From Streptomyces sp. NBC_01116 (GTDB taxonomy: Bacteria > Actinomycetota > Actinomycetes > Streptomycetales > Streptomycetaceae): 64,000 bases of DNA. The position numbers and the translations under genes were made by a program. The notes under the pieces are model-generated. The model was not told the origin of the DNA. It saw only the letters and a program-made list of their open reading frames with translations, and did no database searches. Below, one piece after another: positions 52,401 through 60,466 of this stretch; the first letter of the stretch is position 1; every line of letters starts with the position of its first letter. The DNA is taken from the NCBI RefSeq assembly GCF_041435495.1, contig NZ_CP108644.1:6247501-6311500 (forward strand). The letters run 5' to 3'.

Positions 52401-53228
52401 GCGGAGAAGCGGCTGCGGATCGAACAGCTGGAGACGAAGGCCCTGGAGGAGCTGGGCGTGGAGCCCGCGGGGCTGGTCTCCGAGTACGGGCCGGACCAGC
52501 TCGTGCCGCCGTCGCCCGCCGCCGAGGGCGAGGAACTGCCGGAGGACTCCGAGCATCCCCGTAACCGGCCGAAGGCGTATCTGCGGGCCGAGCAGGAGAA
52601 GCGGCTGCGGTCGGCCGAACGGGCGTACCAGCAACTCGGGAAGGTGAATCCGCTCGCCCTGGAGGAGTTCTCGGCGCTGGAGGAACGGCACAAGTTCCTC
52701 TCCGAGCAGCTTGAAGACCTGAAGAAGACCCGGGCCGATCTGCTCCAGGTGATCAAGGAGGTCGACGAGCGGGTCGAGCAGGTCTTCACGGAGGCCTACC
52801 GGGACACCGCCCGCGAGTTCGAGGGGGTCTTCTCGCGGCTCTTCCCCGGCGGCGAGGGGCGGCTCGTCCTGACCGACCCGGACAACATGCTCGCCACCGG
52901 GGTGGACGTCGAGGCGCGTCCGCCGGGCAAGAAGGTGAAGCGGCTCTCCCTGCTGTCGGGCGGCGAACGGTCCCTGACGGCGGTGGCGCTGCTGGTCGCG
53001 ATCTTCAAGGCCCGGCCCAGCCCGTTCTACGTCATGGACGAGGTCGAGGCCGCGCTCGACGACACCAACCTGCAGCGGCTGATCCGGATCATGGCGGAGC
53101 TCCAGGAGAGCTCCCAGCTGATCGTGATCACCCATCAGAAGCGGACGATGGAGGTCGCCGACGCGCTGTACGGCGTGTCCATGCAGGGCGACGGGGTCTC
53201 GAAAGTCATCAGCCAGCGGCTGCGCTGA
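49479..53228 (+). CDS. smc: Chromosome segregation ATPase SMC
   Basis: Encodes 1249 residues. Walker A is GPNGSGKSN (31-39), then long coiled coils, a hinge (about 490-700), a second coiled coil, the ABC signature LLSGGERSLTAVALLVAIFK and Walker B FYVMDEVEAALDDTN. It works with ScpA/ScpB to compact and segregate chromosomes, notably in sporulating hyphae. Within the hinge, residues about 574-650 are low-complexity Ala/Ser/Pro/Gly with no hinge-like pattern, and the protein is about 60 residues longer than I recall for relatives. GTG start at 49479. Confidence 0.96.
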   Translation: MHLKALTLRGFKSFASATTLRFEPGITCVVGPNGSGKSNVVDALSWVMGEQGAKSLRGGKMEDVIFAGTTGRPPLGRAEVSLTIDNSDGALPIEYAEVTITRIMFRNGGSEYQINGDTCRLLDIQELLSDSGIGREMHVIVGQGQLDSVLHADPMGRRAFIEEAAGVLKHRKRKEKALRKLDAMGANLARVQDLTDELRRQLKPLGRQAAVARRAAVIQADLRDARLRLLADDLVTLRDALRDEIADEAELKKRKDTAEAELRTALAREAELEGEVRRLAPRLQRAQQTWYELSQLAERVRGTISLADARVRSASEAPAEERGGRDPEDLEREAARIREQEAELTAALEAAEHALEDTVAHRADLERELAAEERRLKDAARAIADRREGLARLNGQVNAARSRAGSAQAEIDRLAASRDEAQERAVSAQEEYEQLKAEVEGLDGADEELSARHEEAKQALAEARAAHSTAREEATAAERRRAAVAARHEALSLGLRRKDGTGALLGARDRPAGLLGPAAELLTVEPGYEIAVAAALGAAADAVAVTDPATAADAIRLLRERDAGRAAMLLGADSVPSAESVEGARSAVLADSAAAPRHLPEQTSVRDTAESPAPAVLPAQGGAGVESAARSGTDAAAHPADRAGTATALAAPAVADLVRGPAALLGAVRSLVQNMVVVGTLEDAEDLVAAHPGVTAVTAEGDVLSAHFAHGGSAGAPSLLEVQASVDEAAAELAGLAVRCEELAEAQRLAGERRTERTALVEELGERRRAAEREKSGVAQQLGRLAGQARGAAGEAERMTASAARAQEALERATEEAEELAERLLVAEETPAEEEPDTSRRDRLAADGANARQTEMEARLQARTHEERVKALAGRADSLDRAARVEREARTRAEQRRARLRYEAEVASAVASGARQLLAHVEVSLVRADQERTAAEAAKGERERELAVERDRGRGLKGELDKLTDSVHRGEVLGAEKRLRIEQLETKALEELGVEPAGLVSEYGPDQLVPPSPAAEGEELPEDSEHPRNRPKAYLRAEQEKRLRSAERAYQQLGKVNPLALEEFSALEERHKFLSEQLEDLKKTRADLLQVIKEVDERVEQVFTEAYRDTAREFEGVFSRLFPGGEGRLVLTDPDNMLATGVDVEARPPGKKVKRLSLLSGGERSLTAVALLVAIFKARPSPFYVMDEVEAALDDTNLQRLIRIMAELQESSQLIVITHQKRTMEVADALYGVSMQGDGVSKVISQRLR

Positions 53229-53300
53229 CTTTTTACCGAATCATCAGAAGTTCAAGGCACCTTTTGTGCACTCCTGGGTACACGGGGACAGACCCGCTGT

Positions 53301-53328
53301 TTGACTTCGCCTCTTGAACGCATAGCCT
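53301..53328 (+). promoter_or_regulatory. Promoter of glcP
   Basis: TTGACT (53301-53306), 16-base spacer, TAGCCT (53323-53328), about 105 bases upstream of the glcP GTG. Confidence 0.5.
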
Positions 53329-53433
53329 CTGCAAGGTTGATTTCGCCTTCAAGTGGTGGCGGGCCGAATGTTGTGCCCCACTGGGAAGGCTCATCCCCCA
53401 CGTCTGACTTGCGGCCAGGCATCAGGAGTTCAC

Positions 53434-54852
53434 GTGACCAGCACTGCGAACGGACCCGAGTCCGGGGCCCGGGCGGCCCATCCGGACCACCTCGGCCATG
53501 TCATCTTCATCACCGCGGCCGCGGCGATGGGCGGCTTCCTCTTCGGCTACGACAGCTCCGTCATCAACGGGGCCGTCGAGGCGATCCGCGACCGGTACGA
53601 CATCGGCTCCGGCACGCTCGCCCAGGTCATCGCCATCGCGCTGATCGGCTGTGCGATCGGTGCCGCCACCGCCGGCCGGATCGCGGACCGGATCGGCCGC
53701 ATCCGCTGCATGCAGATCGCCTCGGTGCTCTTCACGGCCAGCGCGATCGGCTCCGCGCTGCCGTTCGCGCTCTGGGACCTGGCGATGTGGCGCATCATCG
53801 GCGGCTTCGCCATCGGCATGGCCTCCGTGATCGGCCCGGCCTACATCGCCGAGGTCTCCCCGCCCGCCTACCGCGGCCGGCTCGGCTCCTTCCAGCAGGC
53901 CGCGATCGTCATCGGCATCGCCATCTCCCAGCTGGTCAACTACGCCCTCCTCCAGATCGCCGACGGCGACCAGCGCGGCAAGATCCTCGGCCTGGAGGCC
54001 TGGCAGTGGATGCTCGGCGTGATGGTCGTCCCGGCCATCCTGTACGGGCTGCTCTCCTTCGCCATCCCCGAGTCCCCGCGCTTCCTCATCTCGGTCGGCA
54101 AGAAGGCCGAAGCCCGCAAGATCCTCGAAGAGGTCGAGGGCGAGAACATCGACCTCGACGCCCGGGTGGCCGAGATCGAGACCGCCATGCACCGCGAGCA
54201 CAAGTCCTCCTTCAAGGACCTGCTCGGCAACCGCTTCTTCTTCCTGCCCATCGTCTGGGTCGGCATCGGCCTGTCGATGTTCCAGCAGCTCGTCGGCATC
54301 AACGTCGCGTTCTACTACTCGGCGACGCTGTGGCAGTCCGTCGGCATCGACCCGACCGACTCGTTCTTCTACTCGTTCACCACCTCGATCATCAACATCA
54401 TCGGCACGGTGATCGCGATGGTGCTGGTGGACCGGGTGGGCCGCAGGCCGCTCGCCCTCGTCGGCTCGGTCGGCATGGCCGTCGCGCTCGCCGTCGAGGC
54501 GTGGGCGTTCTCCGCGGACCTGGTGGACGGCAAGCTGCCGACCACGCAGGGCACGGTCGCGCTGATCGCCGCCCACGTCTTCGTGCTCTTCTTCGCCCTG
54601 TCGTGGGGTGTCGTCGTCTGGGTGTTCCTGGGCGAGATGTTCCCGAACCGGCTCCGCGCGGCCGCCCTCGGCGTCGCCGTGTTCGCCCAGTGGATCGCCA
54701 ACTGGGCGATCACCGCCAGCTTCCCGAGCCTCTCCGACTGGAACCTCTCGGGGACGTACATCATCTACGCCTGCTTCGCCGTGCTCTCGATCCCCTTCGT
54801 GCTCAAGTTCGTGAAGGAGACCAAGGGCAAGGCGTTGGAAGAGATGGGCTAA
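53434..54852 (+). CDS. glcP: Major facilitator sugar permease, probable glucose:H+ symporter
   Basis: Encodes 472 residues from a GTG at 53434 behind CAGGAG. Twelve membrane helices with sugar-porter signatures: GFLFGYDSSVINGA, GRIADRIGR, RIIGGFAIGMASVIGPAYIA, PESPRFL, QQLVGINVAFYYSA (sugar site), VDRVGRRPL and a final VKETKGK. It matches the S. coelicolor glucose permease GlcP, encoded directly downstream of smc there, the main glucose uptake route feeding glucose kinase. Carries its own promoter and terminator. Confidence 0.92.
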   Translation: MTSTANGPESGARAAHPDHLGHVIFITAAAAMGGFLFGYDSSVINGAVEAIRDRYDIGSGTLAQVIAIALIGCAIGAATAGRIADRIGRIRCMQIASVLFTASAIGSALPFALWDLAMWRIIGGFAIGMASVIGPAYIAEVSPPAYRGRLGSFQQAAIVIGIAISQLVNYALLQIADGDQRGKILGLEAWQWMLGVMVVPAILYGLLSFAIPESPRFLISVGKKAEARKILEEVEGENIDLDARVAEIETAMHREHKSSFKDLLGNRFFFLPIVWVGIGLSMFQQLVGINVAFYYSATLWQSVGIDPTDSFFYSFTTSIINIIGTVIAMVLVDRVGRRPLALVGSVGMAVALAVEAWAFSADLVDGKLPTTQGTVALIAAHVFVLFFALSWGVVVWVFLGEMFPNRLRAAALGVAVFAQWIANWAITASFPSLSDWNLSGTYIIYACFAVLSIPFVLKFVKETKGKALEEMG

Positions 54853-54882
54853 ATCCCCCGCTGCCCCTCTCTTCGAACCGCG

Positions 54883-54909
54883 CGGCCCCGGCTCACCGAG
54901 CCGGGGCCG
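54883..54909. terminator. Terminator between glcP and the luciferase-like gene
   Basis: Arms CGGCCCCGGCTC (54883-54894) and GAGCCGGGGCCG (54898-54909) around a 3-base loop, between two convergent genes. Confidence 0.82.
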
Positions 54910-54927
54910 TCGGCTTTCCGGCGAGTG

Positions 54928-55884
54928 TCAGGCGGTCGCCTCGCAGAACAGCCGCAGGCTGCGCCACCCCTCCTCCACCGGCATCCCGCCGCACAGCGGG
55001 TGCAGCACCAGGCTCTCCGCCTCCAGGGCCTTCAGCCCGTCCGGCGTGACGATCCGGTAGACGCCCTCCTCGCGCAGCTCCGCCACCGTCACCGCCGCCG
55101 AGCGCACCGCCGAGCGGATGTCCTCGGACTGCCAGGAGGCGTACGTGCGCGCCTCGTGCAGCAGGTGCTCGCCGTACAGCGCCCACGTCCGCTCCGGGTC
55201 CTCGGAGACGTGCAGCAGCGGTGTGCGCTCCGCGGGCATCATGCAGAAGCCCTCCGTCCCGTGGGCCGCGCGCCGCTCGTGGTAGTACGCCTCCAGCTCC
55301 GGCAGATGCGCGCTCGGGAACAGCGGCAGCCCCAGCCGGGCCGCCCGCCGCGCCGCCGCCCGTGAGCTGCCGCCGACCAGCAGCATCGGGTGCGGGCGCG
55401 TGTACGGGCGCGGGGTGACGCGTACCGTACGGCCCCGGTACGGGAACGGCTCCCCGGTCCACGCCGCCAGCAGCGTCTCCAGCAGCTCGTCCTGGAGCCT
55501 GCCGCGCCGCCCCCACTCGACCCCGGCCCGCTCGTACTCCTCGGGGCGGTAGCCGATCCCCGCGACCGTCACCAGCCGGCCCGCGCTCAGCAGGTCCAGC
55601 ACCGCGATGTCCTCCGCGAGGCGCAGCGGATCGTGCAGCGGGCCGATGACCGCCGAGACCGTCACCGCGATCCGGCGCGTGGCGCCGAAGACGGCCCCGG
55701 CGAAGGTGAACGGAGAGGGCAGCCAGGAGTTCGCCACCCCGTGGTGCTCCTCGGTCTGCACCGTGTCGACGCCGTGCTCGTCCGCGTACGCCGCCATCTC
55801 CAGGGCGGCGCGGTAGCGGGCCGAGAGCGATACGGGGTCGGCTTCGGGGTCGACGAGATTGAACCGGACCACTGTGAAGGCCAT
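54928..55884 (-). CDS. Luciferase-like (LLM) flavin/F420-dependent oxidoreductase
   Basis: Encodes 318 residues of the TIM-barrel LLM family: FNLVDPEADPVSLSARYRAA, VQTEEHHGVANSWLPSPF, AVIGPLHDPLRLAEDIAVLD, GRLVTVAGIGYRPEEYERAG, then MLLVGGSSRAAARRAARLGL. Members use FMN or F420; the cofactor cannot be fixed from sequence by eye, though an F420 synthesis gene (cofC) is in this window. The ATG at 55884 matches the family start; a long open frame upstream is shadow. The 5' side (55900-55975) has imperfect GCGGGC repeats. Confidence 0.88.
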   Translation of the reverse strand: MAFTVVRFNLVDPEADPVSLSARYRAALEMAAYADEHGVDTVQTEEHHGVANSWLPSPFTFAGAVFGATRRIAVTVSAVIGPLHDPLRLAEDIAVLDLLSAGRLVTVAGIGYRPEEYERAGVEWGRRGRLQDELLETLLAAWTGEPFPYRGRTVRVTPRPYTRPHPMLLVGGSSRAAARRAARLGLPLFPSAHLPELEAYYHERRAAHGTEGFCMMPAERTPLLHVSEDPERTWALYGEHLLHEARTYASWQSEDIRSAVRSAAVTVAELREEGVYRIVTPDGLKALEAESLVLHPLCGGMPVEEGWRSLRLFCEATA

Positions 55885-56118
55885 CGGAGGCGTCCCTTCG
55901 CCGAGGCGGCAGGCATGCGGGCAGGCGGGCATGCGAGCGGGTGGACGGGCAAGCGGGCGGACATCGGACGGGCGGCGGCACCGTAGCTGACGCGGCGTCA
56001 GAAGTGTAGGGGTCGGTGTTCGAATTACCGCCAAAAGGTGCATATGGCCCCGGTGGATCGCCGGAGGGCCAGCAGGGGCCGCGCCCGCGGCACGGCCGTG
56101 GCCGATACTGGACGGGTT

Positions 56119-57327
56119 ATGGAACTCGTCGAAATCGTCATCCTCGCTGTAGTCATCGCCCTGGTCGCTGTCGGCCTGGTCGGCGGGCTCGTGGTCGGCA
56201 GCCGCAAGAAGAAGCTGCCTCCCCCGCCGCCGAGCACGCCGACCATCACTCCTCCCGCCGAACCTCAGGTCGGCGAGGAGGCCGAGACGCCGCGCGACGA
56301 AGCGCGGCGCACCATCGACGAAGTCGGCCTCCCGGACGCCACCGCGCCCGCGGAGGAGGCCCCGGTCGCCGAGGCCCCCGCGCCGCCCGCGCTGGAGGTC
56401 CCCGAGCCCACCGCCGGCCGGCTCGTCCGACTGCGGGCCCGGCTCGCCCGCTCGCAGAACTCGCTGGGCAAGGGGCTCCTCACCCTGCTCTCCCGCGACA
56501 ACCTCGACGAGGACACCTGGGAGGAGATCGAGGACACCCTCCTCACCGCCGACGTCGGCGTCGCCCCCACCCAGGAACTGGTCGAGCGGCTCCGCGAGCG
56601 CGTCCGGGTGCTCGGCACCCGCACCCCGGAGGATCTGCGCACCCTGCTCCGCGAAGAGCTGATCACGCTGCTCGGCCCCGACTTCGACCGCGAGGTCAGG
56701 ACCGAGGGCGGCGTCGAGACCCCCGGCGTCGTCATGGTCGTCGGCGTCAACGGCACCGGCAAGACCACCACCACCGGCAAGCTGGCCCGGGTCCTCGTCG
56801 CCGACGGCCGCAGCGTGGTCCTCGGCGCGGCCGACACCTTCCGCGCCGCCGCCGCCGACCAGCTCCAGACCTGGGGCGAGCGGGTCGGCGCGCGCACGGT
56901 GCGCGGGCCCGAGGGCGGCGACCCGGCGTCGATCGCCTACGACGCGGTCAAGGAGGGCATCGCCGAGGGCGCGGACGTCGTGCTCATCGACACCGCGGGC
57001 CGGCTGCACACCAAGACCGGCCTCATGGACGAGCTGGGCAAGGTCAAGCGCGTCGTGGAGAAGCACGGCCCGCTGGACGAGATCCTGCTCGTCCTCGACG
57101 CCACCACCGGACAGAACGGCCTCGTCCAGGCCCGGGTGTTCGCGGAGGTCGTGGACATCACCGGCATCGTCCTCACCAAGCTCGACGGCACCGCCAAGGG
57201 CGGCATCGTCATCGCGGTCCAGCGCGAGCTGGGCGTACCGGTGAAGCTGATCGGCCTCGGCGAGGGCGCGGACGACCTCGCCCCGTTCGAGCCGGGCGCC
57301 TTCGTGGACGCCCTGATCGGCGACTGA
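56119..57327 (+). CDS. ftsY: Signal recognition particle receptor FtsY
   Basis: Encodes 402 residues. An N-terminal membrane helix (ELVEIVILAVVIALVAVGLV) and short acidic/Pro A-domain lead to the NG GTPase: P-loop VVGVNGTGKTTTTGKLA, DTFRAAAADQLQTWGERV, DTAGRLHTKTGLMDELGKVK, TKLDGTAKGGIVIAV and GEGADDLAPF. It docks SRP-bound ribosomes at the membrane. The N-terminal anchor is typical of actinobacteria. A strong terminator follows. Confidence 0.97.
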   Translation: MELVEIVILAVVIALVAVGLVGGLVVGSRKKKLPPPPPSTPTITPPAEPQVGEEAETPRDEARRTIDEVGLPDATAPAEEAPVAEAPAPPALEVPEPTAGRLVRLRARLARSQNSLGKGLLTLLSRDNLDEDTWEEIEDTLLTADVGVAPTQELVERLRERVRVLGTRTPEDLRTLLREELITLLGPDFDREVRTEGGVETPGVVMVVGVNGTGKTTTTGKLARVLVADGRSVVLGAADTFRAAAADQLQTWGERVGARTVRGPEGGDPASIAYDAVKEGIAEGADVVLIDTAGRLHTKTGLMDELGKVKRVVEKHGPLDEILLVLDATTGQNGLVQARVFAEVVDITGIVLTKLDGTAKGGIVIAVQRELGVPVKLIGLGEGADDLAPFEPGAFVDALIGD

Positions 57328-57347
57328 CCCACCGCGCAGCCGGTACG

Positions 57348-57391
57348 GCGGACGGGCGGCGGCTCCTGCGAGGAGCCTGCCGCCCGTCCGC
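57348..57391 (+). terminator. Terminator after ftsY
   Basis: Stem of 20 base pairs with one bulged T: GCGGACGGGCGGC (57348-57360) pairs with GCCGCCCGTCCGC (57379-57391), and GGCTCCT with AGGAGCC, closing on a GCG loop; TGTTT follows. Confidence 0.88.
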
Positions 57392-57396
57392 TGTTT

Positions 57397-57446
57397 CCGT
57401 GCCCCGGGGCGTTTCTGTGCCCCGGCGCGTTCCCGTGCCCCGGGGC
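57397..57446. repeat. 18-bp tandem repeat (2.8 copies)
   Basis: CCGTGCCCCGGGGCGTTT (57397-57414), CTGTGCCCCGGCGCGTTC (57415-57432) and a partial CCGTGCCCCGGGGC (57433-57446). The third copy ends on the first base of the prim-pol stop codon. Probably slippage-derived spacer between convergent genes. Confidence 0.7.
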
Positions 57447-58093
57447 TACGAGCGGTGGCAGACGTACGCCAGTGTCCCCAGCAGCAGCCGTGCCTGCGGG
57501 GGAGCGGCCGCCGTGTCCAGCAGCGGGGGCCGCAGCCAGCGGACCGGGCCGAGGCCGCCGAGGTCGGAGGGCGGGGCGGTGATGTGGGTTCCGGGACCGA
57601 GGGCGCGCAGATCGAGGCCCGCGTCGTCCCAGCCCATCCGGTAGAGCAGCTCGGGCAGCTCGGCGGCGGCCCCGGGGGCGACGAAGAACTGCGCCCGCCC
57701 GGTCGGCGTGACGGCGACGGGCCCCGACGGCAGCCCCATCCGCTCCATCCGCACCAGGGCGCGCCGTCCCGCCTGCTCCGCGACCTCCAGGACGTCGAAG
57801 GCGCGCCCCACGGGCAGCAGCATCGCCGCTCCCGGCGTCTCTGCCCAGGCGTCCGACGCGTGGTCCAGGCCGGCGCCCGCCGGCACCTCCCGGGCGAAGT
57901 CCAGCGGATGGGCCCCCGGGGCCGGGCAGGCCGGCTCGCCGCACGAGCAGGAACCGGCCTCGGCCCGCGCCCCGGGGGCCACCGCCCAGCCCCACAGCCC
58001 GGTGTACTCGGCCACCGACGTGCCCTCGGTGCCGCGGTGGCGTCGCCGCGCGCCGGATCGCATCTCCCGGATGCCGCCGATCGTGAAGCCCAT
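57446..58093 (-). CDS. Stand-alone bifunctional primase-polymerase (prim-pol) N-terminal domain protein
   Basis: Encodes 215 residues from the ATG at 58093, with GGAGGGG upstream. AEYTGLWGWAVAPGARAEAG, the CSCGEPACPAPGAHPLDF motif (conserved Cys/His) and LLPVGRAFDVLEV fit the prim-pol domain fold. Length and the lack of a helicase or other module make it a lone domain, recurrent next to ftsY-nsdA in Streptomyces. Catalytic Asp residues of true AEPs are not obvious, so it may be non-catalytic. Role unknown. Confidence 0.8.
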   Translation of the reverse strand: MGFTIGGIREMRSGARRRHRGTEGTSVAEYTGLWGWAVAPGARAEAGSCSCGEPACPAPGAHPLDFAREVPAGAGLDHASDAWAETPGAAMLLPVGRAFDVLEVAEQAGRRALVRMERMGLPSGPVAVTPTGRAQFFVAPGAAAELPELLYRMGWDDAGLDLRALGPGTHITAPPSDLGGLGPVRWLRPPLLDTAAAPPQARLLLGTLAYVCHRS

Positions 58094-58537
58094 GCCCCCT
58101 CCAACGGGTCCGGCTCGCCGGTGGTTACGACCCGCGTCGCCCGGGTAACCCTCCGTCGCTGAAACTCGATCGAGTGGCGTGCGCGGTGGTGCGAAAGGGA
58201 GTGCGCCACGGAGTGCGCGCCCCCGAGTGCTTCCATCCGCTCGCCCTCGGTCCTGGTCGTTCAAGTCAATCGCGCTCAGGGGCAGTCGGGTTCATTCGAA
58301 GGGGTGGCGAATGGTGGCGTTTCCGCAATCTCCCTCGCGGTAGGGGTGATCGTAGGATTACCGTCGGTACACGAACCCTGGAAGTATGTGCACCCACGGG
58401 TATGCCGCAGGCAACCCGATTTCCTGTTCGATGATGTTCGGTGATGGCCGTCAGCTTGATGGGGGCCCCAACTCCCGTACGGACAGCACCGATGCACGGC
58501 ATTCTGATAATGGTTCGCGCGATGAGGTTTCGGCGGG
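58094..58537. other. Divergent gap between the prim-pol gene and nsdA
   Basis: 444 bases with no gene. AT-richer patches at 58270-58340 and 58380-58450 probably hold the nsdA promoter; TAGGAT at 58353-58358 is -10-like without a matching -35. No operator or hairpin stands out. Confidence 0.35.
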
Positions 58538-60028
58538 ATGGGGGGCGTTCCAGTGAGTGGCAGCGGCGCAGGCGACACGGATGCGGGGAAGCGGCCCAAC
58601 GGGCAGTTGGGGTCGTGGTTCGTGCGCAGTGGCTGGTCCAAGGGGGAGCTGGCACGTCAGGTGAACCGGCGGGCCCGGCAGATGGGCGCCCTCCACATCA
58701 GCACCGACACCTCCCGGGTGCGGCGCTGGCTCGACGGGGAGCAGCCGCGTGAGCCGATCCCGCGCATCCTCTCCGAGCTGTTCTCGGAGCGCTTCGGCGC
58801 CGTCGTCGCCATCGAGCAGCTCGGTCTGCGCACCGCCCACCAGTCACCCTCGGTGGCCGGAGTCGACCTGCCCTGGGCCGGCCCCCAGACCGTCGCCCTG
58901 CTCAGCGAGTTCTCCCGCAGCGACCTGATGCTCGCCCGGCGCGGCTTCCTCGGCAGCTCGCTGGCGCTGGCCGCGGGGCCCGCCCTCATCGAGCCGATGC
59001 AGCGCTGGCTGGTGCCCGTGCCCGCCCAGAGCCCCGGCGAGCCGGAGCCCCAGTCCGCCGCCCACCGCCCCTCCCGGCTCTCCCGGCCCGAGCTGGACCT
59101 GCTGGAGTCGACCACCGCGATGTTCCGGCAGTGGGACGCCCAGTGCGGCGGCGGACTGCGCCGCAAGGCCGTCGTCGGGCAGCTGCACGAGGTCACCGAC
59201 CTGCTCCAGGAGCCCCAGCCGGGGCCCACCGCCCAGCGCCTCTTCCGCTGCGCCGCCGAACTGGCCGAGCTGGCGGGCTGGATGAGCTACGACGTCGGCC
59301 TCCAGCCCACCGCCCAGAAGTACTTCGTGCTCGCCCTGCACGCCGCCAAGGAGGCCGGGGACAAGCCGCTCGGCAGCTACATCCTGTCCAGCATGAGCCG
59401 CCAGATGATTCACCTGGGCCGCCCCGACGACGCCCTGGAGCTGATCCACCTCGCGCAGTACGGCAGCCGCGACTGCGCCACCTCCCGTACGCAGGCGATG
59501 CTGTATGCGATGGAGGCCCGCGCCTACGCCAACATGGGCCAGCCCAGCAAGTGCAAGCGGGCCGTCCGGATGGCCGAGGACACCTTCCTGGACGCCGGTC
59601 TCGACGGCGAGCCCGAGCCCGACTGGATCCGCTTCTTCTCCGAGGCCGAGCTGAACGGGGAGAACGCCCACTCCTACCGTGACCTGGCCTATGTCGCCGG
59701 CCGCAGCCCCACGTACGCCTCGCTCGCCGAGCCCGTCATGGACAAGGCCGTCGAGCTGTTCGGCGAGGACGACGAGCACCAGCGCTCCTACGCGCTCAAC
59801 CTCATCGGCATGGCCACCGTCCATCTCCTCCAGCGCGAGCCCGAGCAGTCCACCGTGCTCGCCGCCCGCGCCCTGAAGATCGCCAAGAAGGTCCGCTCCG
59901 AGCGGGTCAACACCCGCCTGCGCAAGACCGTCGACACCGCTGCCAGGGACTTCGGCGACGTCGCCGACGTCGCCCGGCTCACCGAGCTGCTCCACGAGCA
60001 GCTGCCGGAGACCGCCGAAGCGGTCTGA
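58538..60028 (+). CDS. nsdA: NsdA, negative regulator of differentiation and antibiotic production
   Basis: Encodes 496 residues. The N-terminus (NGQLGSWFVRSGWSKGELAR, ISTDTSRVRRWLDGEQPREP) looks like an atypical XRE-type DNA-binding domain; the rest is helical TPR-like repeats (GWMSYDVGLQPTAQKYFVLA, QAMLYAMEARAYANMGQPSK). A short hydrophobic LGSSLALAAGPALIEP sits near residue 145. In S. coelicolor disruption increases sporulation and actinorhodin. ATG 58538 is chosen from recalled homologues (MGGVPVSG); GTG 58553 is possible. Confidence 0.92.
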   Translation: MGGVPVSGSGAGDTDAGKRPNGQLGSWFVRSGWSKGELARQVNRRARQMGALHISTDTSRVRRWLDGEQPREPIPRILSELFSERFGAVVAIEQLGLRTAHQSPSVAGVDLPWAGPQTVALLSEFSRSDLMLARRGFLGSSLALAAGPALIEPMQRWLVPVPAQSPGEPEPQSAAHRPSRLSRPELDLLESTTAMFRQWDAQCGGGLRRKAVVGQLHEVTDLLQEPQPGPTAQRLFRCAAELAELAGWMSYDVGLQPTAQKYFVLALHAAKEAGDKPLGSYILSSMSRQMIHLGRPDDALELIHLAQYGSRDCATSRTQAMLYAMEARAYANMGQPSKCKRAVRMAEDTFLDAGLDGEPEPDWIRFFSEAELNGENAHSYRDLAYVAGRSPTYASLAEPVMDKAVELFGEDDEHQRSYALNLIGMATVHLLQREPEQSTVLAARALKIAKKVRSERVNTRLRKTVDTAARDFGDVADVARLTELLHEQLPETAEAV

Positions 60029-60302
60029 CCGGCCCCCCCCCGGCCCCGGCCGCGGCGCCCCCTCCGCACAGCCCGACCCGGCTCCCCCATCGCCCGGTCA
60101 CCCGGAGGGCCGCCGTGGCCGGTTTCGTGTTCTCCCGGCTCCTGGGCGTTTCAACCGCACCGTATGCGGCGTGCGCTGCATGCTGGGGCCTCGCGTTCGG
60201 ACCAGGACGGGCTCGCGGGGTCCGGTACGCGCGAAAGACGCTGGGCAGCACATCGGAGGAGCCACCCCGGATTCATGTCGCCGTAACACGCGCTCCCTCT
60301 TC

Positions 60303-60318
60303 GTCACGCTCGCGAAAC
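60303..60318 (+). promoter_or_regulatory. GlnR-type box upstream of amtB
   Basis: GTCAC-GCTCGC-GAAAC matches the GlnR half-box pattern GTnAC-N6-GAAAC exactly. A degenerate partner begins GTAAC at 60283. It lies about 150 bp before amtB, the known position for nitrogen-limitation activation in Streptomyces. The other bases of the 438-base gap (60029-60466) show no gene. Confidence 0.7.
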
Positions 60319-60466
60319 ACCGTGCGGCATCCCCGGAAACGGCGCTCGGCCAACCTCGTGGCTCATAACCGGCCCGCACCCGACCCATCGGCCGGCCCGC
60401 ACCTTCCCAGTGGTCCCGCAGCATTCCCCCGCACGCCGCGGCCGCACCGACGACGAGGAGACGCCG

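Noticed and set aside
49230..53135. Minus-strand open frame of 1301 codons opposite smc
   Set aside because: Shadow of the Smc coiled coil; no recognisable protein features.
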